From positions 1-30,804 of the IMG/VR virus record IMGVR_UViG_3300046007_004891: a stretch of DNA of 30,804 bases, one strand, 5' to 3'. The notes beneath the pieces are model-generated. The model was given only the letters and a program-made list of their open reading frames with translations. It had not been told where the DNA came from and did no database searches. A program made the position numbers and the translations under genes. This DNA comes from a virus. Positions 9,101 through 15,628 of this stretch are shown piece by piece. Position 1 is the stretch's first letter; the number at the start of each line of letters is the position of its first letter.

Positions 9101-9291
9101 GAATTTTTCATAGTATCAAAACGTTCAATATATGTTTTTAATTGTTCGTCATTAATTTCAATGTTTAAATCGTCAGCTTCCTCTTTAAACTTATCCATTA
9201 ATTTAGTCATAACAGAAGGAGCATAAGCTTCATTCAGATTATTTTTCCAATTATGAATAACGTGTAATATAAATTTATCTATTGGTCTCAT
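6184..9291 (-). CDS. 1035-residue multidomain phage protein with AT-hook-like motif
   Basis: Residues 1-22 (MRPIDKFILHVIHNWKNNLNE) form a hydrophobic/basic helix ending in LNE, tag-like. Residues ~105-205 are a compact domain with NCITYGRGERWCITKG, then YRYSADRSYPTFYLA and a conserved Trp; I recall this W-C-I...PTFY pattern from large phage proteins but not a function. Around residue 730, ERRRGRPAGV is an AT-hook core (GRP flanked by Arg), in a Pro/Arg/Glu-rich linker with EAEPEAEAEP. A later beta-rich domain (~745-870) follows. The C-terminus has MTKEDLKNYIREALKKRLSE at about 954-973, then a basic tail (KKRRRIGNP, ARYKSKK). LQE-N and LSE-N sites resemble prohead-protease sites. Possibly an ejected DNA-binding protein; inference only. 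Confidence 0.8.
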   Translation of the reverse strand: MRPIDKFILHVIHNWKNNLNEAYAPSVMTKLMDKFKEEADDLNIEINDEQLKTYIERFDTMKNSPKITEKDLFKYSLSQLIKLVTASQGAEAPESADITPDVVYHNDDNTIVVYNGSKEDNCITYGRGERWCITKGSYATYRYSADRSYPTFYLAQNNNLSSDDALSFVAIQVRDPKTTSENQRYVYTNRQNSPHESQPMSFSQLEREVPWLREIPNVQQVLKYIPLNTGEKLTQQYKNKPIGIREWVKLPFNVKQQYLVVRKEKKLFDDVSNDEFLSKYLSKFPQLAEFIAITPGIIETEELLKHLDSFSNNDRRSIIANMRDKVKLSNLKSETFPFDVKKLLTTLDKWDLTNNERIYVTKDGNAIVKLDLGDNITVGIYTAEDDYPSIKLNKRTSKYLTDYPELDKIPFRDLAKLVSDEVIDQTLLDQTLEAAKNDPDSAIVVKDTDNGQIIVDSNSFASYKIENGKINQIPFDSEEVQAVFDEQGDNEAFQENVLKLFNSRENIPSQIDRVGLTSILKSTSNEKRTISNADYSNSPVGILTTDEENPLIFTAIALPNFRGESPFYAKTVYGKRSDWRDASTNERFTPAMVDAYFAYLRGLNQTFTDDGLINALSSYGMPTDLKRSILTDPNLPLQDTNIYRPAEYNGTVYLINTQNPANSKKLSDTSGKLIKANINATAARRLLRTQQAEPEAEPEAEAEPGAVVRVPRDNAPQAPPAGAPGERRRGRPAGVANTPREAQPRQRGDVSISTQFDDRGLRIGFGGLPRSDFRRLNVDDAVQVPRIGDRGASARDNQLGRAGQVTSVFSVGQSKIYFIRLNTPEPTTIASINIQPGNRNYVVIGNRSYSLNSPRELMTFLQNRDLAEGLRTSMFKLHLQENPHMIDEIKQLKNNPTMEEAYSTEESFKDYSNDALTDMIINSSRFEGNEEGIARVKAELERRRQNKQTTDNKMTKEDLKNYIREALKKRLSENQPAPSRETRPGETETIPDKGTEEEKKRRRIGNPNVDPKPKAMNETEQEMVKRIVARYKSKK

Positions 9292-9300
9292 TAAGATATG

Positions 9301-9696
9301 TTATTGTGCTGGTAGATTAATTCCGTATGCTTTAGCGGCGTCTACTAAATCTTTTCTAGCTTGGTCAATTTCAAAGTTACTTCTGTTATTTTTTTTCATG
9401 TTTTTATAAGCATTTAACTTATACATGTATTTGTCTCTAAGAACCTCTTCATCCTCAGTATCACCCATAAGTTCTTTACGGATCATATTTTTAAGTCTTT
9501 CGGTAATAGATAAATTATTTTCGTTTATATTTGATGGAGGACCGTCTTGAACTAATTTTAAACGATTAGCTATATGTTGTTTAAAAACATCTAACTCGTG
9601 AGCTGATAGTTGCTTAAATAATCCTGAGTTGAGTTTATCAACTAGTTTATTTGCTGTTACTTCTCCGCTTAATTTTTTTTTATTTATATCTTCCAT
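9301..9696 (-). CDS. 131-residue small helical phage protein
   Basis: Not recognised. Highly charged and predicted all-helical: an N-terminal segment (KKKLSGEVTANKLVDKL), a middle helix (ITERLKNMIRKELMGD) and a C-terminal helical pair (QARKDLVDAAKAYGI). No cysteines, signal peptide or membrane segment. The start ATG overlaps the stop of the 88-residue gene as TAATG, so it is translationally coupled to it. It lies directly before the 1035-residue gene (9 nt gap). A scaffold-like or adaptor role would suit its composition, but nothing in the sequence proves it. Confidence 0.75.
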   Translation of the reverse strand: MEDINKKKLSGEVTANKLVDKLNSGLFKQLSAHELDVFKQHIANRLKLVQDGPPSNINENNLSITERLKNMIRKELMGDTEDEEVLRDKYMYKLNAYKNMKKNNRSNFEIDQARKDLVDAAKAYGINLPAQ

Positions 9697-9962
9697 TATG
9701 GTAATTTATTGATTTTAACGCGTAAATTTCCATTACCTTTGATTACTCGATGATAGTGGTGTCTTAGTATAAATATTGGTTTATCTAGCGATGTGGGTAA
9801 TTCATTATCAAGTTGTACTTGCCAATCTGTATCGTGAAGTGCTTCAACTAATCTATCTTCATTGTCACGATGCCACATAAAATCAATGATATCTGTTTTA
9901 TCACTAAATTCGCGAATTATGTGTTTATCTGTAGTTTCTAGATTTACGTATGGATCTATCAT
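9696..9962 (-). CDS. 88-residue phage protein of unknown function
   Basis: Not recognised. A small mixed alpha/beta protein with a distinctive C-terminal half, DKPIFILRHHYHRVIKGNGN, containing three histidines and ending LRVKINKLP. The ATG (9962-9960) overlaps the stop of the HAD gene (ATGA-type), and its own stop overlaps the next start, so it is tightly coupled on both sides. The His cluster could bind metal or nucleic acid, but there are too few features to call it. Confidence 0.75.
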   Translation of the reverse strand: MIDPYVNLETTDKHIIREFSDKTDIIDFMWHRDNEDRLVEALHDTDWQVQLDNELPTSLDKPIFILRHHYHRVIKGNGNLRVKINKLP

Positions 9963-10468
9963 AGCCCTAATTTTTTTAATTGTTTAAGAGTATCGGGTGT
10001 GTTTTTATATAATATTCCTATTCCACCAGCATTATTCCAATTATCAATTGTTTCTGGTTTGTCGTCTATTAGTATTTTATTTTTACTAGAATAATGGTGT
10101 TTTTCTTTAGCTCGTTTAAATATAACGTCTTGATCGAATCCTATTTCTTGATCAATCCACCCACGTTTTCCTTCCTCAGAACTTTTTTCACGTGAAGGAG
10201 CAGATAATATTATTGGGTTATATTGTTTAATGTAATTCCAAAGTGTTTTACCTCCAGACATCCAATCTAAATTTAACCAAAAATTAGAACCAGCATCAGA
10301 TATGGGTTTCCAAAATTTAGCATCTCCTTTAGCATGTTTTCCTCCTAAATCAACACCAGTTAATTCTTTATAACCTTTATCAAAGTCAGCTAAAACACCA
10401 TCCATATCGCAGTATATTTGATATTGGGGTGCTTTAATTTCATTTAATAAATCTATTAATTTAATCAT
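9959..10468 (-). CDS. HAD-superfamily phosphatase, 5'(3')-deoxyribonucleotidase-like, with N-terminal tag
   Basis: Predicted HAD phosphohydrolase, closest in layout to NT5C-type deoxyribonucleotidases that remove the phosphate from dNMPs. Motif I is IYCDMDGVLADF with D21 and D23; motif II is the Ser in ILSAPSR near residue 93; a later Lys and motif III are in NKILIDDKPETIDNW near residue 135. The enzyme fold begins at about residue 16. The first 11 residues, MIKLIDLLNEI, are not part of the HAD fold and are nearly identical to the start of the 161-residue protein at 16114. LNE-I fits a T4-type prohead cleavage site, suggesting the enzyme may be loaded into the capsid. Otherwise it could act in the host nucleotide pool. 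Confidence 0.85.
   Translation of the reverse strand: MIKLIDLLNEIKAPQYQIYCDMDGVLADFDKGYKELTGVDLGGKHAKGDAKFWKPISDAGSNFWLNLDWMSGGKTLWNYIKQYNPIILSAPSREKSSEEGKRGWIDQEIGFDQDVIFKRAKEKHHYSSKNKILIDDKPETIDNWNNAGGIGILYKNTPDTLKQLKKLGL
10436..10468 (-). repeat. Family B N-terminal peptide on the HAD enzyme
   Basis: Encodes MIKLIDLLNEI. The copy at 16114-16082 differs at one residue (V for I at position 5). Related peptides start the 140-residue (MIRLTDILKEI) and 135-residue (MIKLLEILQDILLE) proteins. Confidence 0.8.
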
Positions 10469-10495
10469 TTATATTTGTCTGTAACTTCTGTGTTT

Positions 10496-10918
10496 TTATA
10501 TGGTTTTGTTATCTGTAATTGGACCTCCAACAACCCAAGCATCACAAGTTCTAGCGGCAGCGCATTTGAATTTTAAAAATCTACAGTACCCTAATTTACC
10601 AGCTTCAATAACATCAAATGGATCTTCTGATCCTCCATCAGTTCCAATTCCTTTAGCAATACAATCTAATGTTTTTTCTGTAATATCAAAAGCAGCACAG
10701 TTACCACATAGAGATTGTTTAGCTTCATCTACATTATCTAATTGCCACATTTGTGCCTTTCTATCCCAAAATTTATCATTAGGTAAATTTGGATTTAAAG
10801 GACCATATCCTTGGTTTTCAATAGCACTTTGTCTATTTTTTAAATTAAGATTAATATCTTGAGTTGATTCAGGACATTTACCTTCAATTTCTTTTAATAT
10901 ATCAGTTAATCTTATCAT
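10496..10918 (-). CDS. 140-residue Cys-rich protein with N-terminal tag
   Basis: Starts with the family B peptide MIRLTDILKEI; LKE-I fits the prohead-protease rule. The body has six conserved-looking cysteines at 71, 74, 86, 112, 119 and 125 in the pattern LCGNCAAFD, LDC, GYCRFLKFKC and RTCDAW, likely binding a metal (zinc or an Fe-S cluster). I recall the GYC..FKFKC....TCDAW signature from uncultured marine phage proteins, always without a known function. Its ATG overlaps the stop of the preceding gene as ATGA. A 27-nt gap separates it from the HAD gene. Possible roles include a virion-packaged metalloprotein. Confidence 0.8.
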   Translation of the reverse strand: MIRLTDILKEIEGKCPESTQDINLNLKNRQSAIENQGYGPLNPNLPNDKFWDRKAQMWQLDNVDEAKQSLCGNCAAFDITEKTLDCIAKGIGTDGGSEDPFDVIEAGKLGYCRFLKFKCAAARTCDAWVVGGPITDNKTI

Positions 10919-11322
10919 TTTTTAAATTTTACTTTTGCTTTATCTGTATTAGGTACAAACTGTTTATTAGATGCTGTTTTTTTACGAGATGTAGCAGCGC
11001 GTTCTGCTTTAGTTAAACTATTTGCTTTAGCACGAGGTAAACAACGAGTTGTTTTATTACCCTTTTTCATTGTACCACAAGGACCAGTTATATTACCTGC
11101 TGTATCAATACGAACCCAATCTTCTTTTGTAAACCAATCATGAAGTGATTCATCTAAATCATCTTCTTTCATTAATCCTTTACATACTTTAACAGCACGT
11201 CCAGATAAATAAGCAGATGGTTTCTCACCAGCATTTATTCGGCGATCATAGTAAGCTTTACCCTTTGGACATAGCTTTTTTTCTAGTAAAATATCTTGTA
11301 GTATTTCTAAAAGTTTTATCAT
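10915..11322 (-). CDS. 135-residue basic phage protein with N-terminal tag
   Basis: I place the start at the ATG at 11322, not the in-frame TTG at 11328. The ATG overlaps the previous stop as TAATG, the junction used repeatedly here. It also makes the protein begin MIKLLEILQDILLE, matching the tags on neighbouring proteins. Then comes KLCPKGKAYYDRRINAGEKP...LSGRAVKVCKG, a short Cys/Lys module. A second module, LHDWFTKEDWVRIDTAGNIT, continues with GPCG...RCLPRAKANSLTKAERAA and a very basic tail. The second module resembles small basic phage domains of unknown function that I cannot name with certainty. Its charge suggests nucleic-acid binding. Confidence 0.8.
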   Translation of the reverse strand: MIKLLEILQDILLEKKLCPKGKAYYDRRINAGEKPSAYLSGRAVKVCKGLMKEDDLDESLHDWFTKEDWVRIDTAGNITGPCGTMKKGNKTTRCLPRAKANSLTKAERAATSRKKTASNKQFVPNTDKAKVKFKK

Positions 11323-11921
11323 TACCAATATCCTGAAAAGGTTGTTTTAAATCCTAATATTTTAGCGTAGCGGGGTAAACGACAGGACCAATATGATGCT
11401 TTAGTTCTATCTTTTTTATTTTTACAATCGTGACGAGCAGCAAATGCTTGACGTGCTTTTGGGTTGTTTAGTTTTGCTGAGAGTCCTGTTGTATCACCGA
11501 ATGATACTTTTTTAACTTTATCTCCGTCTTTAACATAAACATAGAATTTTTTAGATCCACCACGCTTTGGTTTACCTATTTCTACTTTTTTACCCTTAAA
11601 TTCAGCCTCGTTAATTAATTCATCAAGTGATATAGGATAATCAAGTGGTACTTTAACACCATTATAATCACCATATTCACCAATATTTGATTCAAGTAAC
11701 TCCGCATCGTCTTCAACAACAGAAAGAGCACCTATGTTATATAGTTCTCTAGCTTCTCTAAATAAGGCAAAATAATTTGATGATAAAGGGCGGTATATGT
11801 TATGAATCAACATTTGTCCTTCTTGTACATGATACCGCAATCCTTCAGAAAGTAAAATATCGTTTTTACCTTCGTTAAGCATTACTTTAGGACCATTACA
11901 GTTACAATCTTCGTTAAGCAT
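11322..11921 (-). CDS. 199-residue phage protein with conserved basic C-terminal module
   Basis: The N-terminus MLNEDCNCNGPKVMLNEG contains two MLNE steps and then ILLSEGL, so several potential (L/I)xE sites sit within the first 30 residues. Residues ~30-110 are of unknown fold. The C-terminal ~70 residues form a distinct module, KKFYVYVKDGDKVKKVSFGD, then ARQAFAARHDC, KKDRTKASYWSC and LPRYAK. I recall this module at the C-termini of proteins in many marine T4-like genomes, function unknown. Two spaced cysteines and many Lys/Arg suggest a small nucleic-acid- or metal-binding fold. The gene has its own AATATTTATA box upstream and is coupled by TAATG to the next gene. Confidence 0.8.
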   Translation of the reverse strand: MLNEDCNCNGPKVMLNEGKNDILLSEGLRYHVQEGQMLIHNIYRPLSSNYFALFREARELYNIGALSVVEDDAELLESNIGEYGDYNGVKVPLDYPISLDELINEAEFKGKKVEIGKPKRGGSKKFYVYVKDGDKVKKVSFGDTTGLSAKLNNPKARQAFAARHDCKNKKDRTKASYWSCRLPRYAKILGFKTTFSGYW

Positions 11922-11944
11922 AAAATAATGTAATTAATTAAGTA

Positions 11945-11952
11945 TAAATATT
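11945..11952 (-). promoter_or_regulatory. AATATTTA box before the 199-residue gene
   Basis: Minus-strand AATATTTATA starts at 11952, 23 nt from box edge to the ATG at 11921. No TTG lies 17-21 nt upstream, so only half of the promoter pattern is present. Confidence 0.3.
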
Positions 11953-12520
11953 AACTTTCCGTTATATCTTTTATTTTTTGTAATTTATCTAATATAAATT
12001 GTTTTACTTCAGTCCTATCAATACCATTACCTGACCAATTTTGGATAGTGCCATCTTCCATAGCATATGATTCGTTTATCATATCATCTAAAAATTGATC
12101 TAATCCAGATTCTATATTAGTAGCTGTATATCGAGCGTTATTTAAAATCATATTACGCTCATATTCTTCATATTCGCCTTTCATTTTTAAATCACTTTCC
12201 ATATCAGTAACACAATGTAAACACATTTGATGAATACCATACATTTTAATGTCTAAACGATGATTCATAGATTTAGAACATTTAGGACAAAGTAAAGGTG
12301 TAGCCGCAGATTCTACTTTTCTAACATTACGTTTAATACCGTTTTTAAGAGTCCATGTACGTCCGTTTTCTTCCCACACATCTCCTTCTTCATGTAGTTC
12401 TTCTATTTTAGTATAACCAACAGACGTTACTGTTTTATCGCCTGTTTTTTTAGTTATTATATTTCGCATACGCTGTAAATCGCGTTCGCTAAATTGTTTT
12501 TTTAATTGTGTTTCTTTCAT
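11951..12520 (-). CDS. 189-residue zinc-ribbon phage protein
   Basis: Four cysteines, C78-P-K-C81 and C100-L-H-C103, with His residues nearby form a typical zinc ribbon. Before it is a small segment GDVWEENGRTWTLKNGIKRN, which looks like a beta-hairpin module. After it is a long acidic helical tail (EYEEYERNMILNNARY). Function unknown; candidate roles are a nucleic-acid-binding or assembly factor. Its ATG overlaps the stop of the metallopeptidase gene (ATGA, 12520-12517), indicating coupled translation and perhaps a shared role. Confidence 0.8.
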   Translation of the reverse strand: MKETQLKKQFSERDLQRMRNIITKKTGDKTVTSVGYTKIEELHEEGDVWEENGRTWTLKNGIKRNVRKVESAATPLLCPKCSKSMNHRLDIKMYGIHQMCLHCVTDMESDLKMKGEYEEYERNMILNNARYTATNIESGLDQFLDDMINESYAMEDGTIQNWSGNGIDRTEVKQFILDKLQKIKDITES

Positions 12521-13338
12521 AACTGGGGTTTGTTGTATATTGCGATTATATTTTCACCCTCACTAGTTTTTGCTTCAAATGAGTATTTAGAGGGTAAGGA
12601 ATTTTTCATATATGCTGAGACTAGATTAAATCTTCGTTTATCTATTGGCACAATATAAATCATGTAAAAATTGGGATTACGTTTCATAAAGTCTAATGTA
12701 ATTTTCATTACAGTAGCATTAATTTGTAATGGTTTTCCTTCTTGGGTATCCTCATACTGGGCGCCTAAAGGTTTATTTGTAGTAAGATATACTCTCTCGT
12801 ATGTGCTTTCACCATCAGGAATAAATTTTACTTTATATTCGTTTAATTTAATTTTTTTTTCTTCGTCTTTATATGTACTAAAAGTATATTCATTATTTTT
12901 ACCCCCAATGTATGTAATTCTATCATCAGGTAACGCCTTACTTAAATCATCTCCTAATTCAGTAATTAAATGCTCAAATAAACTAGGTTTTTCTTGAGCA
13001 AAATTACGCATAATAATAGCTGCTCTAGAATTTGCTTCATTTTCAATATCACTACCCGTTTTACCGTCACCGGGATTTAAACGCCCAGTAACATCTTGTT
13101 TGTAATGAACTAATTCATGAGCTAGTGTTCTAAATATATCAGCAGGGTGTCGTTTGGCTATTACTATTTCAATAGATTGATCTCCAGTAGAATAACCGCC
13201 CCAAGATTTTCTTGAGACGGCATCTTCTGATTTGTTTGATAATTTTATATTAGGTAAAGAATCTAATTTAAGTTCTTTCATAACATGTCTCATGAACTCT
13301 TTAACTAATTCTTTATTTAATGAAGATTTATTTTCCAT
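12517..13338 (-). CDS. HExxH zinc metallopeptidase-like protein
   Basis: The zincin motif is explicit: TLAHELVHYKQD, with H74, E75 and H78. A downstream ENEAN segment (E99, E101) sits where gluzincins place their third zinc ligand (E-x-x-A type). Residues 1-25 are an amphipathic helix (KELVKEFMRHVMKELKLD). The C-terminal ~120 residues are a beta-rich domain (YKVKFIPDGESTYERVYLTT) of unknown role. No signal peptide, so it probably acts in the host cytoplasm or in the virion. It may process phage proteins or attack a host target. It is unlike the serine-type T4 prohead protease. It is preceded by a full promoter-like element. Confidence 0.75.
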   Translation of the reverse strand: MENKSSLNKELVKEFMRHVMKELKLDSLPNIKLSNKSEDAVSRKSWGGYSTGDQSIEIVIAKRHPADIFRTLAHELVHYKQDVTGRLNPGDGKTGSDIENEANSRAAIIMRNFAQEKPSLFEHLITELGDDLSKALPDDRITYIGGKNNEYTFSTYKDEEKKIKLNEYKVKFIPDGESTYERVYLTTNKPLGAQYEDTQEGKPLQINATVMKITLDFMKRNPNFYMIYIVPIDKRRFNLVSAYMKNSLPSKYSFEAKTSEGENIIAIYNKPQL

Positions 13339-13362
13339 TTAGTGTGTAGTAATTGCTACATA

Positions 13363-13393
13363 TAAATATCTACGGAACTATTCTATCTTACAA
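13363..13393 (-). promoter_or_regulatory. Promoter-like element before the metallopeptidase gene
   Basis: Minus strand: TTG (13393-13391), exactly 20 nt, GATATTTA (13370-13363, continuing TA), then 24 nt to the ATG at 13338. The leader can form a small hairpin (13345-13349 with 13356-13360). The TTG lies inside the end of the PD-(D/E)XK nuclease gene. Confidence 0.5.
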
Positions 13394-14163
13394 GTCGTTG
13401 GTAATGTTTCAGTTACCGGCTTTGCGTCAGGATTTTCTAATTTGTAAATATCATATATCTTAAGAAACATTTCAAAATTTCTATCAATTTCATCTACTTC
13501 TTTTAATTGCCACCCCTTACCTTGAACTTTTTTACCGCTTTTATCTTCACCACGAGTAGCTGCTTTTAACCATAAAATACCTGTTCGTTCAATTTTCTCA
13601 TCGTGAGTTTCGTTCCACGCTTTAGCGTATGATGCTAATTGTAAGTCCATAGACGTATGTAATGAATTAGATGTTTTATTATCTAATAACCATAGTTGTC
13701 CGTTCAAACGACAAACAATATCTGTTGTACCTGCGTATTCATGTTCATCTGAAAATAAATGGTATTCTGTTACTACTAATTCTGGCTTGTGTATGTTCCA
13801 AAAGTTAGCGAATTTTAAAATCATTTTCCAAACATCAAGAGAATATTTAGCATTACCCCATTCATCTAACCAATTAATTTCGGCACCATTTAAAAAATCA
13901 TCAATTGCGTTGTGTACTTGAGTACCTTCGGCTGCTGCTTTAGAGGCAATAATATCTGAATTGTGTCCTACGTCCTTTAACCAAGCATGAAAGAATTGGT
14001 TTTTAGGGAAATAATTAAGGATGCTGGATACAGAAGGGTAATATTTGTCATTACGTCGGTAAAAACGTTGGTCTAAAACGTTAATTTGTTTGTTATCGGC
14101 ACTGTATTCTACAATACGTTTGATCTTAGGATCTTTAATAACATTGGCATTTTTGTCTATCAT
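13378..14163 (-). CDS. PD-(D/E)XK nuclease, RecB/Cas4-like exonuclease
   Basis: Motifs of the RecB-like nuclease fold are in order: GTQVHNAIDDFL with H84, E133, the YAGTTDIV strand with D148, LLDNKTS with D161 and K163 (the D-x-K pair), and QLASYAKAW as the QxxxY-like helix. The N-terminal ~60 residues include VSSILNYFPK and AWLK, common in phage members. The cysteines are not arranged as a Cas4 4Fe-4S cluster. Likely a DNA exonuclease in recombination, end processing or host DNA breakdown. Its ATG overlaps the stop of the primase gene (ATGA at 14163-14160), linking it to replication. No cas1/cas2 or repeats are nearby, so a CRISPR role is unlikely. Confidence 0.85.
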   Translation of the reverse strand: MIDKNANVIKDPKIKRIVEYSADNKQINVLDQRFYRRNDKYYPSVSSILNYFPKNQFFHAWLKDVGHNSDIIASKAAAEGTQVHNAIDDFLNGAEINWLDEWGNAKYSLDVWKMILKFANFWNIHKPELVVTEYHLFSDEHEYAGTTDIVCRLNGQLWLLDNKTSNSLHTSMDLQLASYAKAWNETHDEKIERTGILWLKAATRGEDKSGKKVQGKGWQLKEVDEIDRNFEMFLKIYDIYKLENPDAKPVTETLPTTCKIE

Positions 14164-15119
14164 ATTAATTCTATTTTTTTACTAATTAAGGCGGAGAATG
14201 TAAGTGGCTGGGTTTGTTCAATAATATCTAAAAAATGGGTGAAACCGATTTCATTAGCGTCTTTACCGTCTAATTCTACTAGGTAAACTTCTTTACCATA
14301 TGATAATAATTTTTCACAATGTTTGATTGCATCTTTTAAAGCATCATTATCTAGGGCAATATATACTTTTTGTACTTGGGAACCAACAATCTTCTTCATT
14401 AATTCCTCTGATATGGTCTTGCCAAATAATGGTATAACGTTACGTTTAATAGTTAAAGCATCAAATATACCTTCAACCAAAATAAGTGGAACATTCCAAT
14501 TTATATAATACTCCCAGCCAATAATATTTCTACCAGCGGGTGGATTTTTATATTTTTGAGGTTCATCAGAACGATAGGTTCTAGTGCTAAAATAATTTAG
14601 GGTACCATGTTCATCGTAAGAAGGAACAACAACACGATGGGCGAAATTGCCGCTAGCGCAAAACCCAATATTATACTTTAAAACATCATTCTCCGTGATA
14701 CCACGTTGTTTTAAAAATTTGATTGCGTGTTTAGCTTCAATAGCAGACATTCCGTCCATTTGAGCGGCGAGCGAAAGAGAAATAAATTCCTTAGGTAACG
14801 AGAGGGCATTAATAACAATTTCTTGCTTAGTACCCGGTTTAATTAAGGAATATAGTTCTTGGATTTTATGTTGTGGTGCCTTTAATTTTTTAAACAAGGA
14901 AGACACGGTTTTACCCTTTTCATCACACGACCAACAATGCCAAGGATTTTCCTTTTTATCATTAGTGCGTACTTGTAGTTCTAATTTCGGTTTAGAGTGA
15001 TGGCAAAACGGACAACTAAATGCGGCGTTGTTGCGAGCGGTAGACCGTCCCTTTCCTAATACCGATTCTATCAACGTTAATAACATTTTCTCCCTTATTC
15101 CCTCTTCTCTTATTTCCAT
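14160..15119 (-). CDS. DnaG-type DNA primase (CHC2 zinc finger plus TOPRIM)
   Basis: Synthesises RNA primers for lagging-strand replication. The zinc-binding domain has C36-P-F-C39 and H61-C62-W-S-C65. The TOPRIM domain has LILVEGIFDAL (E216, D220), then PLFGKT and the YIALDND motif (D257, D259), the metal-binding acidic residues. The region between (~130-205) includes the GFCASGNFAHRVVVPSYDEH segment typical of DnaG/gp61-like primases. At 319 residues it is compact, near T4 gp61 in size and without a helicase domain. No helicase gene is seen beside it. It has its own promoter-like element with the GC-rich 12-mer shared with the exonuclease gene. Confidence 0.9.
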   Translation of the reverse strand: MEIREEGIREKMLLTLIESVLGKGRSTARNNAAFSCPFCHHSKPKLELQVRTNDKKENPWHCWSCDEKGKTVSSLFKKLKAPQHKIQELYSLIKPGTKQEIVINALSLPKEFISLSLAAQMDGMSAIEAKHAIKFLKQRGITENDVLKYNIGFCASGNFAHRVVVPSYDEHGTLNYFSTRTYRSDEPQKYKNPPAGRNIIGWEYYINWNVPLILVEGIFDALTIKRNVIPLFGKTISEELMKKIVGSQVQKVYIALDNDALKDAIKHCEKLLSYGKEVYLVELDGKDANEIGFTHFLDIIEQTQPLTFSALISKKIELI

Positions 15120-15146
15120 TTTTTACTGTTTTACAAACCTGTAGGG

Positions 15147-15178
15147 TAAAGGTAATGGAAATTTCTGCGGGAGCCAAG
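15147..15178 (-). promoter_or_regulatory. Promoter-like element with GC-rich 12-mer before the primase gene
   Basis: Minus strand: TTG (15177-15175), exactly 20 nt, TACCTTTA (15154-15147), then 27 nt to the ATG at 15119. Shares TTGGCTCCCGCA with the element at 3600 and has the same spacing. The second arm of the 3581-3597 hairpin is absent here, which argues that the 12-mer, not the hairpin, is the shared signal. Confidence 0.6.
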
Positions 15179-15183
15179 CAATA

Positions 15184-15612
15184 TTAAATAAAATCTCGAC
15201 GAAAGAATTTAGCTAGTATGTTGTCATTATATGAATTAGCACCTAATAAACAATCGCTTGTGCATTGGTAGTGTACTTCAAAGTAAGTAAGTTGTTTTTT
15301 GGTTTTACATAAACGTAAAATAAGGCATTCAAAATGTTCTGATCCTAATTCTTTAACGTCTTGGATTAGTTCTTTATTTGAACCCCAATAATCTTTCCAA
15401 TTACTTTCTTTAATAACTAATTTAGTTGAGGGTTTTTTACCACGAGCTGTGGGTAGTGCGGCTAATTCTTTCTTACCTAATTTAACATTAGTATTATGGA
15501 AGAATGATTTCTTTCCAATATAGAATTTTCCATTTGTCAGGTTTGTAATTTTATAAACAAAGCCTGTGTAGTCTTCGGGGTTATAAGTATCCCCGCATAT
15601 CCATTTATTCAT
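15184..15612 (-). CDS. GIY-YIG family endonuclease
   Basis: N-terminal GIY-YIG core: GFVY at 17-20 and YIG at 31-33 in TGFVYKITNLTNGKFYIGKK. Then come a Lys-rich loop, the WKDYWGSNKELIQDVKELG segment common in phage members, and E112 in YFEVHYQ as the likely metal-binding glutamate. At 142 residues it is a single catalytic domain with no recognisable extra DNA-binding domain. It could be a free-standing homing endonuclease of the Seg type or a phage nuclease of another role. It stands between a tail-side gene and the primase gene, a common place for such mobile genes. No intron or interrupted gene is visible nearby. Confidence 0.85.
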   Translation of the reverse strand: MNKWICGDTYNPEDYTGFVYKITNLTNGKFYIGKKSFFHNTNVKLGKKELAALPTARGKKPSTKLVIKESNWKDYWGSNKELIQDVKELGSEHFECLILRLCKTKKQLTYFEVHYQCTSDCLLGANSYNDNILAKFFRRDFI

Positions 15613-15628
15613 AACAATTTATTTTATT

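Noticed and set aside
11323-11328. TTG start giving a 137-residue protein
   Set aside because: The ATG at 11322 makes the usual TAATG junction and restores the MIKLLEIL tag shared with neighbours.
13378-14163. Cas4 of a CRISPR system
   Set aside because: The PD-(D/E)XK core is present but no 4Fe-4S cysteine cluster, no cas1/cas2 and no array; the gene is coupled to a phage primase.
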